The position numbers were made by a program, and so were the translations under genes. This document shows positions 11,470 through 22,643 of a stretch of DNA of 64,000 nucleotides, one piece after another (position 1 is the first letter of the stretch; every line of letters starts with the position of its first letter). The notes beneath the pieces are model-generated. The model saw only the letters and a list, made by a program, of their open reading frames with translations. It made no database searches and was not told where the DNA came from. The stretch is from contig QNQO01000198.1 in the NCBI GenBank assembly GCA_003290165.1, positions 992,001 through 1,056,000 on the forward strand, in the 5' to 3' direction. The DNA is from Berberis thunbergii. Taxonomy: Eukaryota > Streptophyta > Magnoliopsida > Ranunculales > Berberidaceae.

Positions 11470-11690
11470 AGGGCTTTACCTGCGCTTGATACCCGAATTC
11501 CGTGGGGAAGAGATCTGAGGCATGGAGCTATGATCACCTTGCTGCTGGTTCATCATCTCATGATGATTAGCTGAAGAAACTAATGGAGAAGGAGCACCAC
11601 TACCACTGCCTTGCATAGTTGTCGTTGGTGGTGGTGAGATCTGAAGCATCCTGGTGAAGATTTTCTACCATATTGTCTAGACAAGCAATT
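11470..11690 (-). pseudogene. Unidentified exon-like stretch, Ser/Pro/Gln-rich
   Basis: A minus-strand open stretch reads MLQISPPPTTTMQGSGSG, then SPLVSSANHHEMMNQQQ and SSMPQISSPRNSGI. Low-complexity Ser/Pro/Gln composition like this is common in plant transcription regulators, but no domain is visible. It is in the same orientation as its neighbours and ends near a GT-like donor at 11478. Confidence 0.35.
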
Positions 11691-11744
11691 CAAACATTTA
11701 CTTAATTTTTTCGAAAACTTGGCTAAGAAGAAGATGAACATGAA

Positions 11745-12090
11745 AACTTACCATGGAACATTGAAAGCCAAAGCTTTATTGACAGCAGTGTTCACCATTG
11801 CATTGTCGTTAAGTGGTTCGTACATCATTGCATACACCACGATCCCAATCTGACCCTTTTGTTCGGCCTGCATTCAATTGAAATGAAAATATACCTTGAT
11901 AAATTTGAAAAACTAGTTAAGCCAAATGCAACTTTGGTTTGAAAGGTTTCAAGTAATTACCTGATAATGCTTCTTGTAGATGTCAATTGCAGTCACAATG
12001 TTCAAATTGCAATCACCGACCAAGCACAAGCCGGCAACTTGTATACACGTACCAGCTAGCGCAACTCACAGCCAAGAGCATTGGAGATCA
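11745..12090 (-). pseudogene. Captured GH1 beta-glucosidase fragment
   Basis: One piece (about 11950-12090) reads GLCLVGDCNLNIVTAIDIYK and KHYQ, and the next exon (about 11752-11869) reads AEQKGQIGIVVYAMMYEPL and NKALAFNVPW. The run IYKKHYQ-intron-AEQKGQIGIV, then a YEPL block, is the plant family 1 glycosidase pattern downstream of the acid/base region. The catalytic NEP and ENG motifs are not in the fragment. A frame change is needed near 12060. This would be an inactive, truncated copy. Confidence 0.62.
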
Positions 12091-12261
12091 TAATATCTTC
12101 CCCTACAACCACAAAAGGAACAATTATGAAAGAATGATTTTTCTCTACATAATTTGAAATTTTTATCTGAAAAATAGTTAGAAAATTCATATACTATTTT
12201 TTTCAAATCAATGATCAGCATACTGACCTATGGAAGATCAATAGTTAGAAAAATAGTTAGC

Positions 12262-12384
12262 TTTTGCAGCTTAGGAAGATCACCACACCAGGTAGGATTT
12301 GCAGCAACAAGAACTGCGATTCTTGCATTGAGAAAAGCAGTTATTCCAGCCTTAGCAAGACAAACAGTTTCACTTATAAATTCC
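12262..12384 (-). pseudogene. Captured MCM fragment (MCM7-like)
   Basis: Minus-strand stretch with ETVCLAKAGITAFLNARIAV, then LVAANPTWCGDL. This is the MCM-family segment between the Walker B and sensor 1 regions (consensus SLAKAGI-T-LNAR--VLAAANP). It is most like MCM7, a subunit of the MCM2-7 replicative helicase. Arg-for-neutral and Cys changes at normally invariant positions, and the lack of Walker A and the Arg finger, show it is a decayed fragment. Confidence 0.75.
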
Positions 12385-12628
12385 AAAATCCTTCCAAACC
12401 TTCAAAAGAAACCAGAAAAGAGTCATTGGATCTCTAACTATTTGTATTTTATTAAATCAAACAACGTCAACTGAAATAACATTCCTTATTAAATTTCTAT
12501 TTTATTTCATCTTATATGAAGTAAAAGTTTACCTTCTTCACTGATTTTGCAAGCTACATAACCACAAACCCTCCCTGTTGTATAAACAAGCTACATAACC
12601 ACAAACAAATTTACCTTCTTCACTGATT

Positions 12629-12825
12629 TTAAAGTAAACCATTTAGCAGTAAACCACGAACCCTCCCTTGATCATAAAGAAAACCTTTAAACACATGCCT
12701 ACCGATCTTCACTACTGCTTGGTATGCATACTCATCTTCTCCATCGTCAATGGCTGTCACTCGCACACACTTGAACACTGCCGGTGCTCGCATTTGCCTT
12801 GGCAATGTCTCTTTAAAACTTGCAT
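12629..12825 (-). pseudogene. Captured SHI/STY (SRS) transcription factor fragment, IGGH domain
   Basis: An exon beginning after a CAG acceptor at 12826-12828 reads LPRQMRAPAVFKCVRVTAI, DDGEDEYAYQAVVKIGRH and VFKGFLYDQG. This is the plant-specific IGGH domain of SHORT INTERNODES/STYLISH zinc-finger proteins, which activate auxin-synthesis genes. The signature Gly-Gly-His is altered to IGRH here. The RING-like zinc finger encoded by the upstream exon is absent. After YDQG the frame stays open but no longer matches the family. Confidence 0.88.
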
Positions 12826-13409
12826 CTGTACATACAAAACAAACATCCATAAGATATCAAAAGAGAGAAAACCATTCAACATGTATATACATATGAAAAA
12901 ATATGAACAAGAGAATATAGTACATCCCATTGTTCAACTTGTCCTGATCCATAGATCATAAAAAATATAACAAGTTTGAATCAAAGTTTTTTTTTATGAT
13001 GGGGAGGTCTTGAGTTCTGATAAAATGGTATGAGATACCATGTTTGATATCTCACACCATTCAAGCTTCCCTATATGATATGATTGTAGTCCTCAAAATG
13101 GCAAACTCACTTTGAAAAGCTTGTCTATAAAATTAAACATTCCTAGTATGAAAAATGCTGCAACAAATTAAACATGGCTACTGCAAGTTCAAAACACAAT
13201 GACTCTTGTAGTTTTCGATGTTCAAAATGAAAATAACTCCAGATGAGACAAGCCATGATATGAAAAATGACAAGTTCAAATTCAAATGCTCGTTTTGTTC
13301 TGGATAAAAAAAATAAGATAAAAGGAAAATAACCAATCTGCATCGAAGTCTGCTGTCAAAATCATCCTAAATGGAACAACACAAAATTATATCTAAGACA
13401 GACCATCAG

Positions 13410-13484
13410 TTACACCTTGATGGCATACTTTTTCATGGGGAAATACATCTCTTTTTTCTTCTCCCTCTCTGTCTTCAGAGAAGC
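13410..13484 (-). pseudogene. Captured last exon of ribosomal protein L35
   Basis: The exon starts after a CAG acceptor (13485-13487), reads [20 protein letters not shown] then AIKV and ends in TAA at 13410-13412. This is the C-terminus of cytosolic 60S ribosomal protein uL29 (L35). Only this 75-base terminal exon was found; the upstream exons are not recognisable nearby. The exact splice acceptor and intact stop show that genomic sequence, not processed cDNA, was captured. Confidence 0.8.
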
Positions 13485-13949
13485 CTGCAATTGACCATAT
13501 TGTAATTAGTTAGTGAAAAGTTTTTTAATTCTAATCAATGAAAAAATTTTCATAAGGCAGAAACTTGGTAAACAATCTCGGATAAAAAATCCATTAAAAA
13601 AAACTTGTTCTAAACCAATCAAGTGAATGAAAAAGGGATCTATTGCAAAATTTGATCAAGGAATCTAACTGAAATAGTAAAAAAGTGAACTATAAGTGCA
13701 ATTTTAGATTTTAACTTCACTGACAATGAAATAGTGACACTTCTTTTTCTTTTATACCAAGAATGAAATTAGTGTTGCCTAAAGAAATTCATCTGAGAGA
13801 AACTTGTTACTGTACACCATGATTGTGTACAAATTCAACTGATGTACACAGAAGTAAATGCAAACAACTTTAACTGAAATAGGAAGCTGAATAATGTTAT
13901 ACTTACTCTGAAAGGACAATTACTCACAGAGTAAAGTAACTTGAGAAAC

Positions 13950-14450
13950 TTTTAAAGCCTGAGTTTGATTTAATCCATTCAGTGCCCTTGATCCTTGATG
14001 CCGGTTTTGTGTCGATGTAAGACATATCTGAGTAACATATTACAAGCTCCATTATCTTACACAAAAAGGGGATTTTTCAATTAAACAAATGGAAATTTGA
14101 TACATACCTGCTCACCTAGTTGAATGAATGGAACCAAATATACTTCTGTGGTTGAATATTGCTTTCTGCAGCAGTTGAAATAAAGGGCTTATCCAAGGCA
14201 AGCATACTTCCTACATTGAGCGGAGATTTTATCTTCAAACAAAAATAGGTATTAAGTTATATTGAATTGAAAGAATCCAGTAAAAGAAGTTAACCTGAAA
14301 AGATTGGCCATAGAATTTGCTCAACCCACAAAAGAAAATTGATCTTTACACCATCGCTATCAACTAGGCCAATTTGTTTCCTCTGCAAGCTACCAAATTC
14401 TCCTTGAATTTCCAGTGACCCAATTGATTGGATCCTGCACACAAGGAAAG
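13950..14450 (-). pseudogene. Unidentified exon-like stretches
   Basis: Three minus-strand pieces look exonic. 14305-14445 reads RIQSIGSLEIQGEFGSLQRK and GLVDSDGVKINFLLWVEQI. 14135-14235 reads KSPLNVGSMLALDKPFIST. 13955-14020 reads SYIDTKPASRIKGTEWIKS. The first two could be neighbouring exons of one gene (possibly an OB-fold-like protein), but I do not recognise it. Confidence 0.35.
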
Positions 14451-14499
14451 GTTGGACCATAGAAAATAATAGTTTGTTAAAGCAGATCAGTCACACATA

Positions 14500-15890
14500 A
14501 CACATTCCTTCAAAAATGCCAGAAGTAGAATTTTATCATAATCTTAGCTATGCCTGCAGTATCAAGCTACTGAATCTTGAATGTTAACAAGTCAAATGTG
14601 AATAGAAGATGATACTGGTAATAATTTGATACATGACTGCTAGACTAAGGCTTTGAAACCAAAACCTCTTTCAATTATGTTAGCAGGCCTTTTTTTCTTT
14701 TGAATTATTTGAATGGTAGAGAGTCAAATAGTGAAGAATGAAAAGAAATTATCTTACCTTGCATAAAAGGAATATGAATTCCCATTATTAACAGCGGTAA
14801 TTGAGATGGAAAAAAAGGCATCTTAGCAAAGCTGAGCTCCTAGAAGCATTGCATCTTCGTCTTGATTCTGGATGCAAAGAAAAAGTGTGACCATAACACC
14901 GAAAGAAACCTAAGCCTGTAAAGTCCTTGGGAACCTACATAAAAGGCATGTTAGGCTAGATCTTTCACAAAATGCATCAAGCCCCAAAACATGCGAGGCA
15001 TGTGCACTAGTTGAAGCTTGACAGAGGGTACATGTGTACATTAAAGCTGCCAAGAACACAATTGAGTTTATAATACCTCAACAACTGAAAACCATGCATG
15101 GTCCTTGCTTCCCGAACATAAAAATCAAATCCTAAAAGCAGTGAATATAAGTCATGAATTGAATATGTTAACACAAGAACTTCAACTACTGCACAAGAAA
15201 ACAAAATTGTACATAGTATTGAATGCTAACACCAGTTATATTGGTCACAGAAACTAGTTTAGGTGGCCTATTTTTCTCATTGGAATCTCAGTATCACCAA
15301 CATTTTGTTCTAGTTTCCAGGCAACGAGCAAAAATCCATGAACGAACATAATCTTGCAGCAATTTGTCTGAAATTGATTGCAAACCATCAAATCTTCATT
15401 TGTTCATATATTCCAATTACATTAATCAACATTCTACAAGCATGGAACTACACATTCAATTCGATTTCATAACTAAGCAACATTCAAATTAAACAATTGA
15501 ACTGCAGATCCAGAAAACTAAGATATACATTCTCGAAACAGAACACATAAATCTTAGAAAACAAGTCATATACCCAATCAAAATGAACCCTAACATCCAA
15601 TCAGATCTAACAAACCAAAACCCATGAAAAATAATGAATACCCATTACGAACAATTATGATTTTTCAAACCCCACTTTAGTATAGAATGATTTCATTCAA
15701 CTCTACATATCAAATCAGATCAGAAACTAGATGATAAATGTTAAAACCAACTATAAAACAGAAAACTAACACAACAAAAAGAGAACAATGAGAGATAGAA
15801 GGAAAAACCCATATCAAGAATCGAAAATGAACTCACTTGAGAACCATTGTGGCTAATCTTCTCTTCTCTTCTACAGTACTGGATTGAAAT
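14500..15890. other. Intron-like, AT-rich stretch of inner CACTA
   Basis: No coding segment or RNA gene is recognised. Composition is that of introns and untranslated DNA, with scattered poly-pyrimidine and AAACC-type words. It probably belongs to captured intronic or 5' flanking DNA, since a CT-rich leader-like region follows on the right. Confidence 0.4.
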
Positions 15891-15896
15891 CACTTG

Positions 15897-16085
15897 CTAT
15901 CTTCCATTAACTCTCTCTGAAGCTCTCTCACATTAACTCTCTCTGAAGCTCTCTCTGAAGCTATGTCGAAATTCTTTTTCGCCAAAACCAATCCAAAGCG
16001 CGAAACTGATTTAGGTCGAAATAGCAAAACCAATTTTTTTCGCCATAGCGCGAAACCCGTTTTTGCCTTAGCGCGTGTCACGGAC
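15897..16085 (-). repeat. CTCTCTCTGAAGCT minisatellite and leader-like region
   Basis: The unit ATTAACTCTCTCTGAAGCTCTCTC occurs in two full copies plus a partial third at 15905-15962. It is followed by a stretch where TCGCCA..AAAGCGCGAAAC-type words recur (15975-16050). CT/GA-rich runs are typical of plant 5' leaders, so this may be captured promoter or leader DNA at the upstream side of the minus-strand fragments. Confidence 0.5.
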
Positions 16086-16624
16086 TAGTAATCTGTGCGG
16101 CACTAGCTATCCAATTCACTAGTAAGCCTATGAGTAGTTACTTTGACGGGCACAAATATTAACTTGAGAATGCACAATATCAATCTGTAGACAATATAAC
16201 AATGCACAATAGTCAGTAAAAGCTCTCATTCACATTCAATAGATTACAATGGGGAGGAACGTTCGGAAGGACGTTGCTCAAGACTAGTTCGATGCTATCG
16301 ATCGATGGAAATACAAGTTTGAAGTTGAAAAGCAATGCAAAGAAAACAATAAAAATGCTAGCGGTACAGTCTGGCCCGACTATGCAATGGAGGCAACACG
16401 TCCTCACAGTCAAGAGCTCAAACCTTCCCCCTATAATATAGATGCTAAGCATTTGGGCACTTTTCAAAAGGGAACATTGAGTTTTGAGACCATTAGGAAA
16501 GTCTTGAAAGGCCTTTGACCTTGGTTTCCCTGACCAACGGTACTAGTCCTGACAACGCGAAACTTCACTCTGAAAATCACTCGCCAGAGCGTGCGCGGCA
16601 CATGCAAAACTATTTTGTTTGGTA

Positions 16625-16800
16625 ACGATTTTTGGCCATTGCTAATTATAGCCACGGTTTTTTACCGTGGCTAATGCACCCACTGTTTAGAGCCGTGGCC
16701 AGTTATTTTTATAGCCACGGTTTTAGGCCGTTGGCAACGCTATCCACGATTTTAGGCCGTTGGCAACGCTATCCACGGTTTTTGGCCGTGGCCATCTCCG
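16625..16800. repeat. Right subterminal repeats of inner CACTA
   Basis: Five to six copies of ATAGCCACGGTTTTAGGCCG/TTGGCAACGCTATCCACG-like units in tandem and inverted order. Two consecutive units (TAGGCCGTTGGCAACGCTATCCACG) at 16724-16750 and 16752-16778 are nearly identical, suggesting recent local duplication within the array. Confidence 0.82.
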
Positions 16801-16829
16801 CGTAGCTAAACATGCCTTTTGGTGTAGTG

Positions 16830-16832
16830 ACC
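16830..16832 (+). other. Target-site duplication of inner CACTA (right)
   Basis: ACC immediately after the TTTTGGTGTAGTG terminus; partner of 6587-6589. Confidence 0.9.
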
Positions 16833-16857
16833 TAACAAATCCTATCAGAGCTTCAGT

Positions 16858-17383
16858 TCATAATGAAAACAGATAACAGAGAATATATCTCACCAATGAG
16901 TCAGCTTGCTTCTGCCGAGCCATCACTTTGTGGTCTTCATTGAAAGAAGAGTCTGATGTCTGCTCATTGCCATTCGAATTAGATTGCAACTGACACACAA
17001 CTTCTGGTGCTATTGTTCGCAGCTTGCTCGTGCAACTATCACTGAGCTCAGCGAACTTCTTCAACAAATTCTCAATAAGGAATGGTCACTCTGCCCTGCT
17101 TCCATATATACAATCGGATCTTTTGCCTGGTGCATTCTCATAAGAGTTACTAGCAATGACAACAAGCTTTGGGGCTTTGTTGCGCTCCCAAATGAACTTT
17201 TTCATCAACAAGAGCTAGCACATGATGGTGATCATCTGTATCAGGTGAAGTATTATTGCATGATTGATCATCAGATTTTCTTTGCAGGACACAGACGCCT
17301 AATGCTAGTGAAAGGAGATGCAATGCTGTGATAACAACCATATCACGAGCGCACTTATTGGTGAATACAGCATAGAACAACAC
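16858..17383 (-). pseudogene. Captured PRT6-like N-recognin (UBR E3 ligase) fragment
   Basis: Read right to left, about 17150-17380 gives DMVVITALHLLSLALGVCVL and RKSDDQSCNN. 17065-17148 gives LVTLMRMHQAKDPIVYMEAG. 16870-17065 gives LLKKFAELSDSCTSKLRTIA, then PEVV and HKVMARQKQA. This succession of a helical ALHLLSLAL block, a LL-LM-MH block, LLKKFAEL and K--ARQ-QA resembles the middle of plant PRT6, the E3 ligase of the Arg/N-degron pathway. One frameshift separates the second and third blocks. The UBR box and RING are absent. Family assignment is moderate. Confidence 0.55.
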
Positions 17384-17399
17384 AACACGGATGATTTTG

Positions 17400-19820
17400 A
17401 GGACTGTCCCACATACTCACATGCTTACACTTTCATGAAAAATAATGAAGAGTCCATGTGATTTACTGAGACAAAGTTCTAATAAACAAACATTCTGTGA
17501 GAGATGGAAAACCTCTCTCAATTATTTTTATTGTTCTACAATCTAAACCAACCAAACAAAATCCATCAAGTTTGCAATACCAAACTATTCTAAAAGTTGG
17601 TGGTTCTAATAAAAAAGTAATAATAAAATAAAAAACTGCTATAAATTCTTGTTTGGAAGTTGAAGAGTTGCTTGTGTTAAGCAATGAAGAGAGTCAGCTT
17701 TCCATCTGTGTGGGTGTTTTTTGTCGTTGATAAAATTACAATGATGAAGGTGTAGAGAGATTTTCAGCCTAAAAGATGGGGCAAACATATAATTAGTGTG
17801 AAGAGTGCAAACAGGGTAGATTCAAAAATACCCTTTTAGAAATATTCATGAACACATGCATCTTATATGTCCCTTGAAAACTAGTTAATTGCAAGTCCCT
17901 TGAAAAACACCATGTGTTCTTTATTCATGCACCATCAATTCTAGGACCCAACAGTTAATTGCAAGTTTCTTGTGTGCTGTATCCATGTACCTGTCTATCC
18001 ATAATTCCATATATATCCTAGTATACAGTCACACTGACACAGTGACAACATTCATGGGGTAAATATGTACCATGGAAAGATAATCAATTTCAGCAAATTC
18101 AAAAGGCAATATGAAAAAGACAGACCACAAAATCAGGCACGCATCAGCATCACCATTCAAGACTTCAATTTGACACTGCTAGACATGGAAGTTTCCTAAG
18201 AAAAGATATATTTGTCTCTTCCATGATTTTTCACTACATTGAATAATTGCACAATAGGTCCAAGGAATCCCACCTCGTGAATGCATACAAGAAAGACGTC
18301 ATGCTGTAACAGCAAATACAGTAAGTGAAGTCTGTACTATTATATCTCCACTTATAGCTTACCAACATTAAATACCAAAACGCACAAGACAACATGGGAT
18401 GCAAAAATCATTATATACAATGCAATATTCCAAACTGCTTCACTGAGCTGCTGGATAAAAGCCTTTAATCTTCCAAACTGAGGAAACTATACTCTTGGAT
18501 AGCATGCTCAGAACATGGAAAGGTACAGGAAAAAAAAATTGAGAATTACCTTACACAAGTATTTTATAGCTCAGGAAGTTGATGCAGCTATGTCCTTTGG
18601 CAAAATATTCAAAAACTGTCTCAGAAAGTTACTAGTTTAATAAGACATACTATACAGAAAAACTAGGAATGCAGGAGAAGCTGAAATGGTTGCCAAACTA
18701 AATTGAAGTACTAAAACTAAATTAATGTCACAAAAAGAGACCCGATAACGTCACCTACCTTAATAGATTTCTCTTATTATCTAAAATATTCAAAATTATC
18801 GTAGTGAACAAGAATAACATAATTCTCTCGAAATAAGATAGCCCCCATTAATCCACCAAAACTTAGTAAATACTAACCGTGTATTAATCAATGTGGTATT
18901 TTAAAAAAAAACAAATTTAAGGTTTAGGAATCATTATGATGTAATGGCAACTGCAAACTGTAAAATACCAAAGAGCATAAAAAACTATTAAAACGAATGT
19001 ATACGGATAATAAACAAAGAGCTCTAATCTAGATTCTTGAAAGTTGAAAGCAAATAAAACCATATAAGGAGTTCCTACATCTAATAACCAAGTTTCCAAA
19101 ACAAAGAAAGAACTAAATATAACTGCAAAAATACCTAAGCTGATTAAGATTAATAAAATGGGTAAAACACTTCCTTGCTCCTACATCATATTTCCCGACT
19201 CGAAAGAAGTTAGCTCCAACGAGTTGACTTTCTTCTTAGAATTATTATTTTTTGCATCAGTTTCTTCTGGAATCTACTCTTGGAATCATGAGGGGTTTGG
19301 TTCCTCCATTTGCTCCATCATAAACTATTCCAACAACTCAATCTGCTATGAAAGCATTTGAGTCAAGAATGTACTATCAAATACAAGTGTATGACCACAT
19401 TTTGATCATTGGAAATGTGAGACATCTGGTGCTATGCACATACTAAGAGGTAAGAACATATCGCAAGGAACACAATCTACAAATGCATTGAAACACATCA
19501 ACTAGGATAATTACAATCAAACTCTCATTGCTTCCCACATGCAACATATACAAATTCTTCAGAGTACGAAGAATTGTAAGAGTCTAAGAAACCCAAATAC
19601 TTCAAAACAGGTTGACATTCCTCCCTTTAAGCATTCACACAATTATGATAAATTGACTGTAGAATCGAAAGCTTGTTGACAACATAAAAACGTAATAACT
19701 AGTCCATTTTTTAAGAAAATTATTTTGTCATGTCAAACATTGAATTGGTTCAACAAGTTTAATGTTTTCAGCCCATATAAAGTACATAACTCGTGATTAA
19801 GAGAACGACCCTGATTAGAG
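17400..19820. other. AT-rich stretch of outer CACTA without recognised exons
   Basis: No family recognised on either strand. Short open frames (for example 17463-17684 minus, 18917-19099 minus, 19158-19361 plus) have low-complexity composition and no domain. It probably consists of captured introns and decayed exons. Confidence 0.4.
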
Positions 19821-19827
19821 CTCATAC

Positions 19828-19904
19828 CTTCATATACACATCAAGATCTAGGTCTGGCTTGATATTTGCAGCAACCTCTCTTCTTGACAGCTCCTTCAAC
19901 ATCT
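19828..19904 (-). pseudogene. Captured exon of a PDR-type ABCG transporter
   Basis: A 77-base exon bounded by a CAG acceptor (19905-19907) and a GT donor (19826-19827) reads EMLKELSRREVAANIKPDLD then LDVYMK. The EL-RRE---NIKPD-D-D-YMK pattern is a signature of the N-terminal region of full-size ABCG/PDR transporters, shortly after the first Walker A. Both splice sites are intact although the rest of the gene is missing. Confidence 0.8.
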
Positions 19905-20639
19905 CTGCAGATGAAAGTCATCCAAATTAGCCTTTTTTTTGTTACTATGAGCTGAAAGTCTTTTTTTTTTGTTTGTTAAAACTTGAAAACCCACATCGAA
20001 AATGAAGATTCTTCTCAAAATTAGCCTCTAACTTTGTGTTTAACCCAATAACAATAATACTTGGTCTAGTGAGTAATAGGGTTTTACTTTTGGTGCACAT
20101 TGAAGAATAATAATGCATAGAATTGTTTATATATTATGTTATATGTATATATTATCTCTAAGGGGTAAAAGAAAGTTTTTCCACTACTGAAATGGACAAC
20201 CTTTGTCCATACTACTTTTAAATTTGACTTTTTTAGCACTTATGTTTCAATCAATTAAAAATCAACGATTTTCTCCATCAAAAGTAATTTAGTATTGGAC
20301 TCTGACATGTGATTAGGAGTACAGTTAAGTGTATAAACAATATTAACTTACCTATCGCCTTTTACCAACAATTTTATCTTAATGTCAAAATTTTGTAAAT
20401 GGGGTTTCCGTTAGCAAATGGCATAATAACAAATTTACTTGAAAAGTAGCATTCCCACTAATTTGTGCACTAAACAAACACACAGGTAAACTACTATTTG
20501 AACAATAAGACAATCTGCAAATTCGACAAACAAGAGAATCTCATTCTTAGCAGCTAAAGATAATTCAATAAATGAGCACAATTTTAAACAAATATACCTC
20601 TTCCATGCGAGCAAAGTTCTCACCTACTTCTATATCCAC

Positions 20640-21010
20640 ATGTACGTAGTCTGTCCATGTTCATTCGTCGAGCATTTAAGTTAATCCCCCTGAGTGACAC
20701 ACCACCTGATGTTTGATGATTGAAGGGAAGCCTACTTATTTACCTCTGCAAGGTTATAGTGGAGTGGAATTCGTCCATTCTCAGACAACTAAAAGGGCGA
20801 AAGGGAAAAACAAATCTACAAATCTAGGTAACACTGTAGTATGTATGGAACTTCATCTCCAACTCTAGCTTGTGCGATCCTTCAATTCATGGCCCTAGAT
20901 ATTGTAGCTAATCCCCTTCTTTAACACGGCATATCAGAGGCATAGTGTATGATGGATGAACAATGTAAAGATACTACCCCATTTTAACTTAACCGCCAGT
21001 CAAGCCTTCA
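20640..21010. other. Unresolved stretch between ABCG and DEK fragments
   Basis: A short minus-strand piece near 20755-20800 reads CLSENGRIPLHYNLAE. It has an ankyrin-like look (GRIPLHY) but is too short to call. Nothing else is recognised. Confidence 0.25.
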
Positions 21011-21019
21011 CTGGTTTAC

Positions 21020-22425
21020 CTGGATTTTTTGCCTTCTTTGTTTCACCTTCTTCTTCGTCTTCATTTTCATCGTCCTCCTCAGCTATTTTAGTCAGTTCTT
21101 CCTGAATCATAAGCTTCATTTATGATCGTTTAGGTGTTAGATCCGCATCAAACTTTTGAGCTAAAAAACCACAGGAGGTATGGTCACGTTATTGAGTACC
21201 ATAAATAGAATTGGTCATCTGACATACATGATACATGAACAATACCAGGTATACAAACTTGATTGCAAATTATGCTTTTAATAATCCAAAAATACAAACT
21301 GAGAATATAGATGTCCTCTAAGTTGTATGTCGGTCAATTGACAGTTTGACATGTACAAGCATGTTGATATGTACAGTGCAGATAGCATTGTCCTTCATAT
21401 TATAAAACTTGAAATTCTATAAGATGGCAAACATAAGATTAGAGAGACATACCGAGTTGCTTGACAATATCGGTAAATGTAGCCTGCAATGCAAAATCAT
21501 GTTGAGGATGATCATTACTTGGTAAAAGAGCAAAAGTGATGTTAAGAGGGAAAAACGATATCAATGCAGATCTTAAGTATGGAAGATGAATAGATCAAAA
21601 CCCCAATGATTGGGGAGGACACTTCAAATGCAAAACTGATATAGAAAGCATCGAATACACTAGTGTCTGCTGATTGCAGTTTCATTAACCCAGTAATTTT
21701 TATTTTTTTCGAAACTTCTTGTCAATTCAATCAATTTCTTAGTCGGCAGGAGACAGACGACAACACAATCAGTGGTGAACTGGTCATAAGATCTTACAGT
21801 AACTTATCAGTTGTTTCCTACTCAAACTTATAATTCTTTCTACTCGGAAATTATATTCAACAACTGAATGATCAAAGAATAATTCTCACCTTGTTGAAGT
21901 CGACTTCTTTCAAAATTTCACAAGTTGCCTCCCTTAGTTCCTTTTCAGTTGGAACAGATGCCACCTTCTTTCTTTTATTCTTTTGCTCTGTCACTGTTTT
22001 CTTACCTATATAAATGTAGGATAATATTGGATGAACAAATTCAGTGGCATATCCTCTTTAGCATCAGTAACTACCGGTTACAAAAAAAAAGAGAACGAAT
22101 AACAAGAAAGCAACTAATCATTACCCGATTTCCCCTTGACGGATTTTTCTTTGGACATGGATTTCTGAGTGGATGACTTCTTTGTAGCTGTTTCTCGACT
22201 TCTCTTCTTTGTAGAGATTGTTGGATTGAGTGGAACCAACGCACCCAGAGGTTCATGAGCATAGAGAACCAAATGAATTCTAAGAATGAAAAAGGTAGGA
22301 CATAGTTGGATAAACTGTTACCTTTCTGTTTGCTCGTGCTCTGACCATAAGATACACCTGGTTGTATAGGATAAGGAGTTGATCCACCTTGTGAGTTTGC
22401 TGCCAGCTGACTTGCAGGCTTCGAT
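21020..22425 (-). pseudogene. Captured DEK chromatin protein fragment, C-terminal exons
   Basis: Several exons of a plant DEK nuclear protein, read right to left. 22320-22420 encodes a Ser/Gln-rich piece. 22126 to about 22258 is a Lys/Ser-rich basic piece (TKKSSTQKSMSKEKSVKGK). 21890-22005 encodes KKVASVPTEKELREATCEIL then KEVDFNK. 21453-21483 is a 31-base microexon encoding ATFTDIVKQLG. 21020 to about 21109 encodes IQEELTKIAEED with an acidic tail. Together the last three rebuild most of a DEK_C domain, the winged-helix-like DNA-binding fold. Splice sites are well preserved. The SAP box and the start are missing. Confidence 0.85.
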
Positions 22426-22520
22426 GAAACATTTGGTCACAATATGAGGAGACATCAAACAATAATAAGTCAAACCTACAAAATGATACAAGCTAATATG
22501 AAGTTAAATTTATCACGTAC

Positions 22521-22643
22521 AACAGTCAGCCAGAGGTCAGGAATTGATTTAATGATCTCAGTCCTTTTAGCATAAACAAGCCTTCGTACTTCATTATATT
22601 TCTGCTCCACTTCCAACACTTTCTCGCTTGCCTCCTCGTTGAC
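22521..22643 (-). pseudogene. Captured exon of NAP1-related SET/NRP histone chaperone
   Basis: A single exon, CAG/AG acceptor at 22644-22645 and GT donor at 22519-22520, reads [20 protein letters not shown] then [20 protein letters not shown]. This is the N-terminal dimerisation helix and the start of the NAP fold of plant SET/NRP proteins, which bind H2A-H2B. The donor borders a GTAC, so the last codons are uncertain. It lies directly upstream, in the coding sense, of the DEK fragment but is a different gene. Confidence 0.85.

Larger units (their letters stand above)
6590..16829. mobile_element. Inner CACTA transposon, gene-fragment carrier, nested in the outer one
   Basis: Perfect superfamily ends: CACTACACCAAAA at 6590-6602 and its inverted copy TTTTGGTGTAGTG at 16817-16829. 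It is flanked by the 3-bp target duplication ACC (6587-6589 and 16830-16832), giving 10,240 bp. Subterminal arrays of AGCCACGGTTTTA/CCGTGGCTA-type repeats lie at 6612-6740 and 16625-16800. No transposase coding was found, so it is non-autonomous. It carries fragments of BRM/SYD, ABCC, phytyl ester synthase-like, GH1 beta-glucosidase, MCM7, SHI/STY and RPL35 genes plus unidentified exon-like pieces, all on the minus strand. It lies between the Ca2+-ATPase and PRT6-like fragments of the outer element, so it inserted later. Confidence 0.93.

Noticed and set aside
12211..12474. Plus-strand open frame of 87 codons
   Set aside because: It is antisense to the MCM7-like captured exon, which gives a far better protein match on the minus strand.
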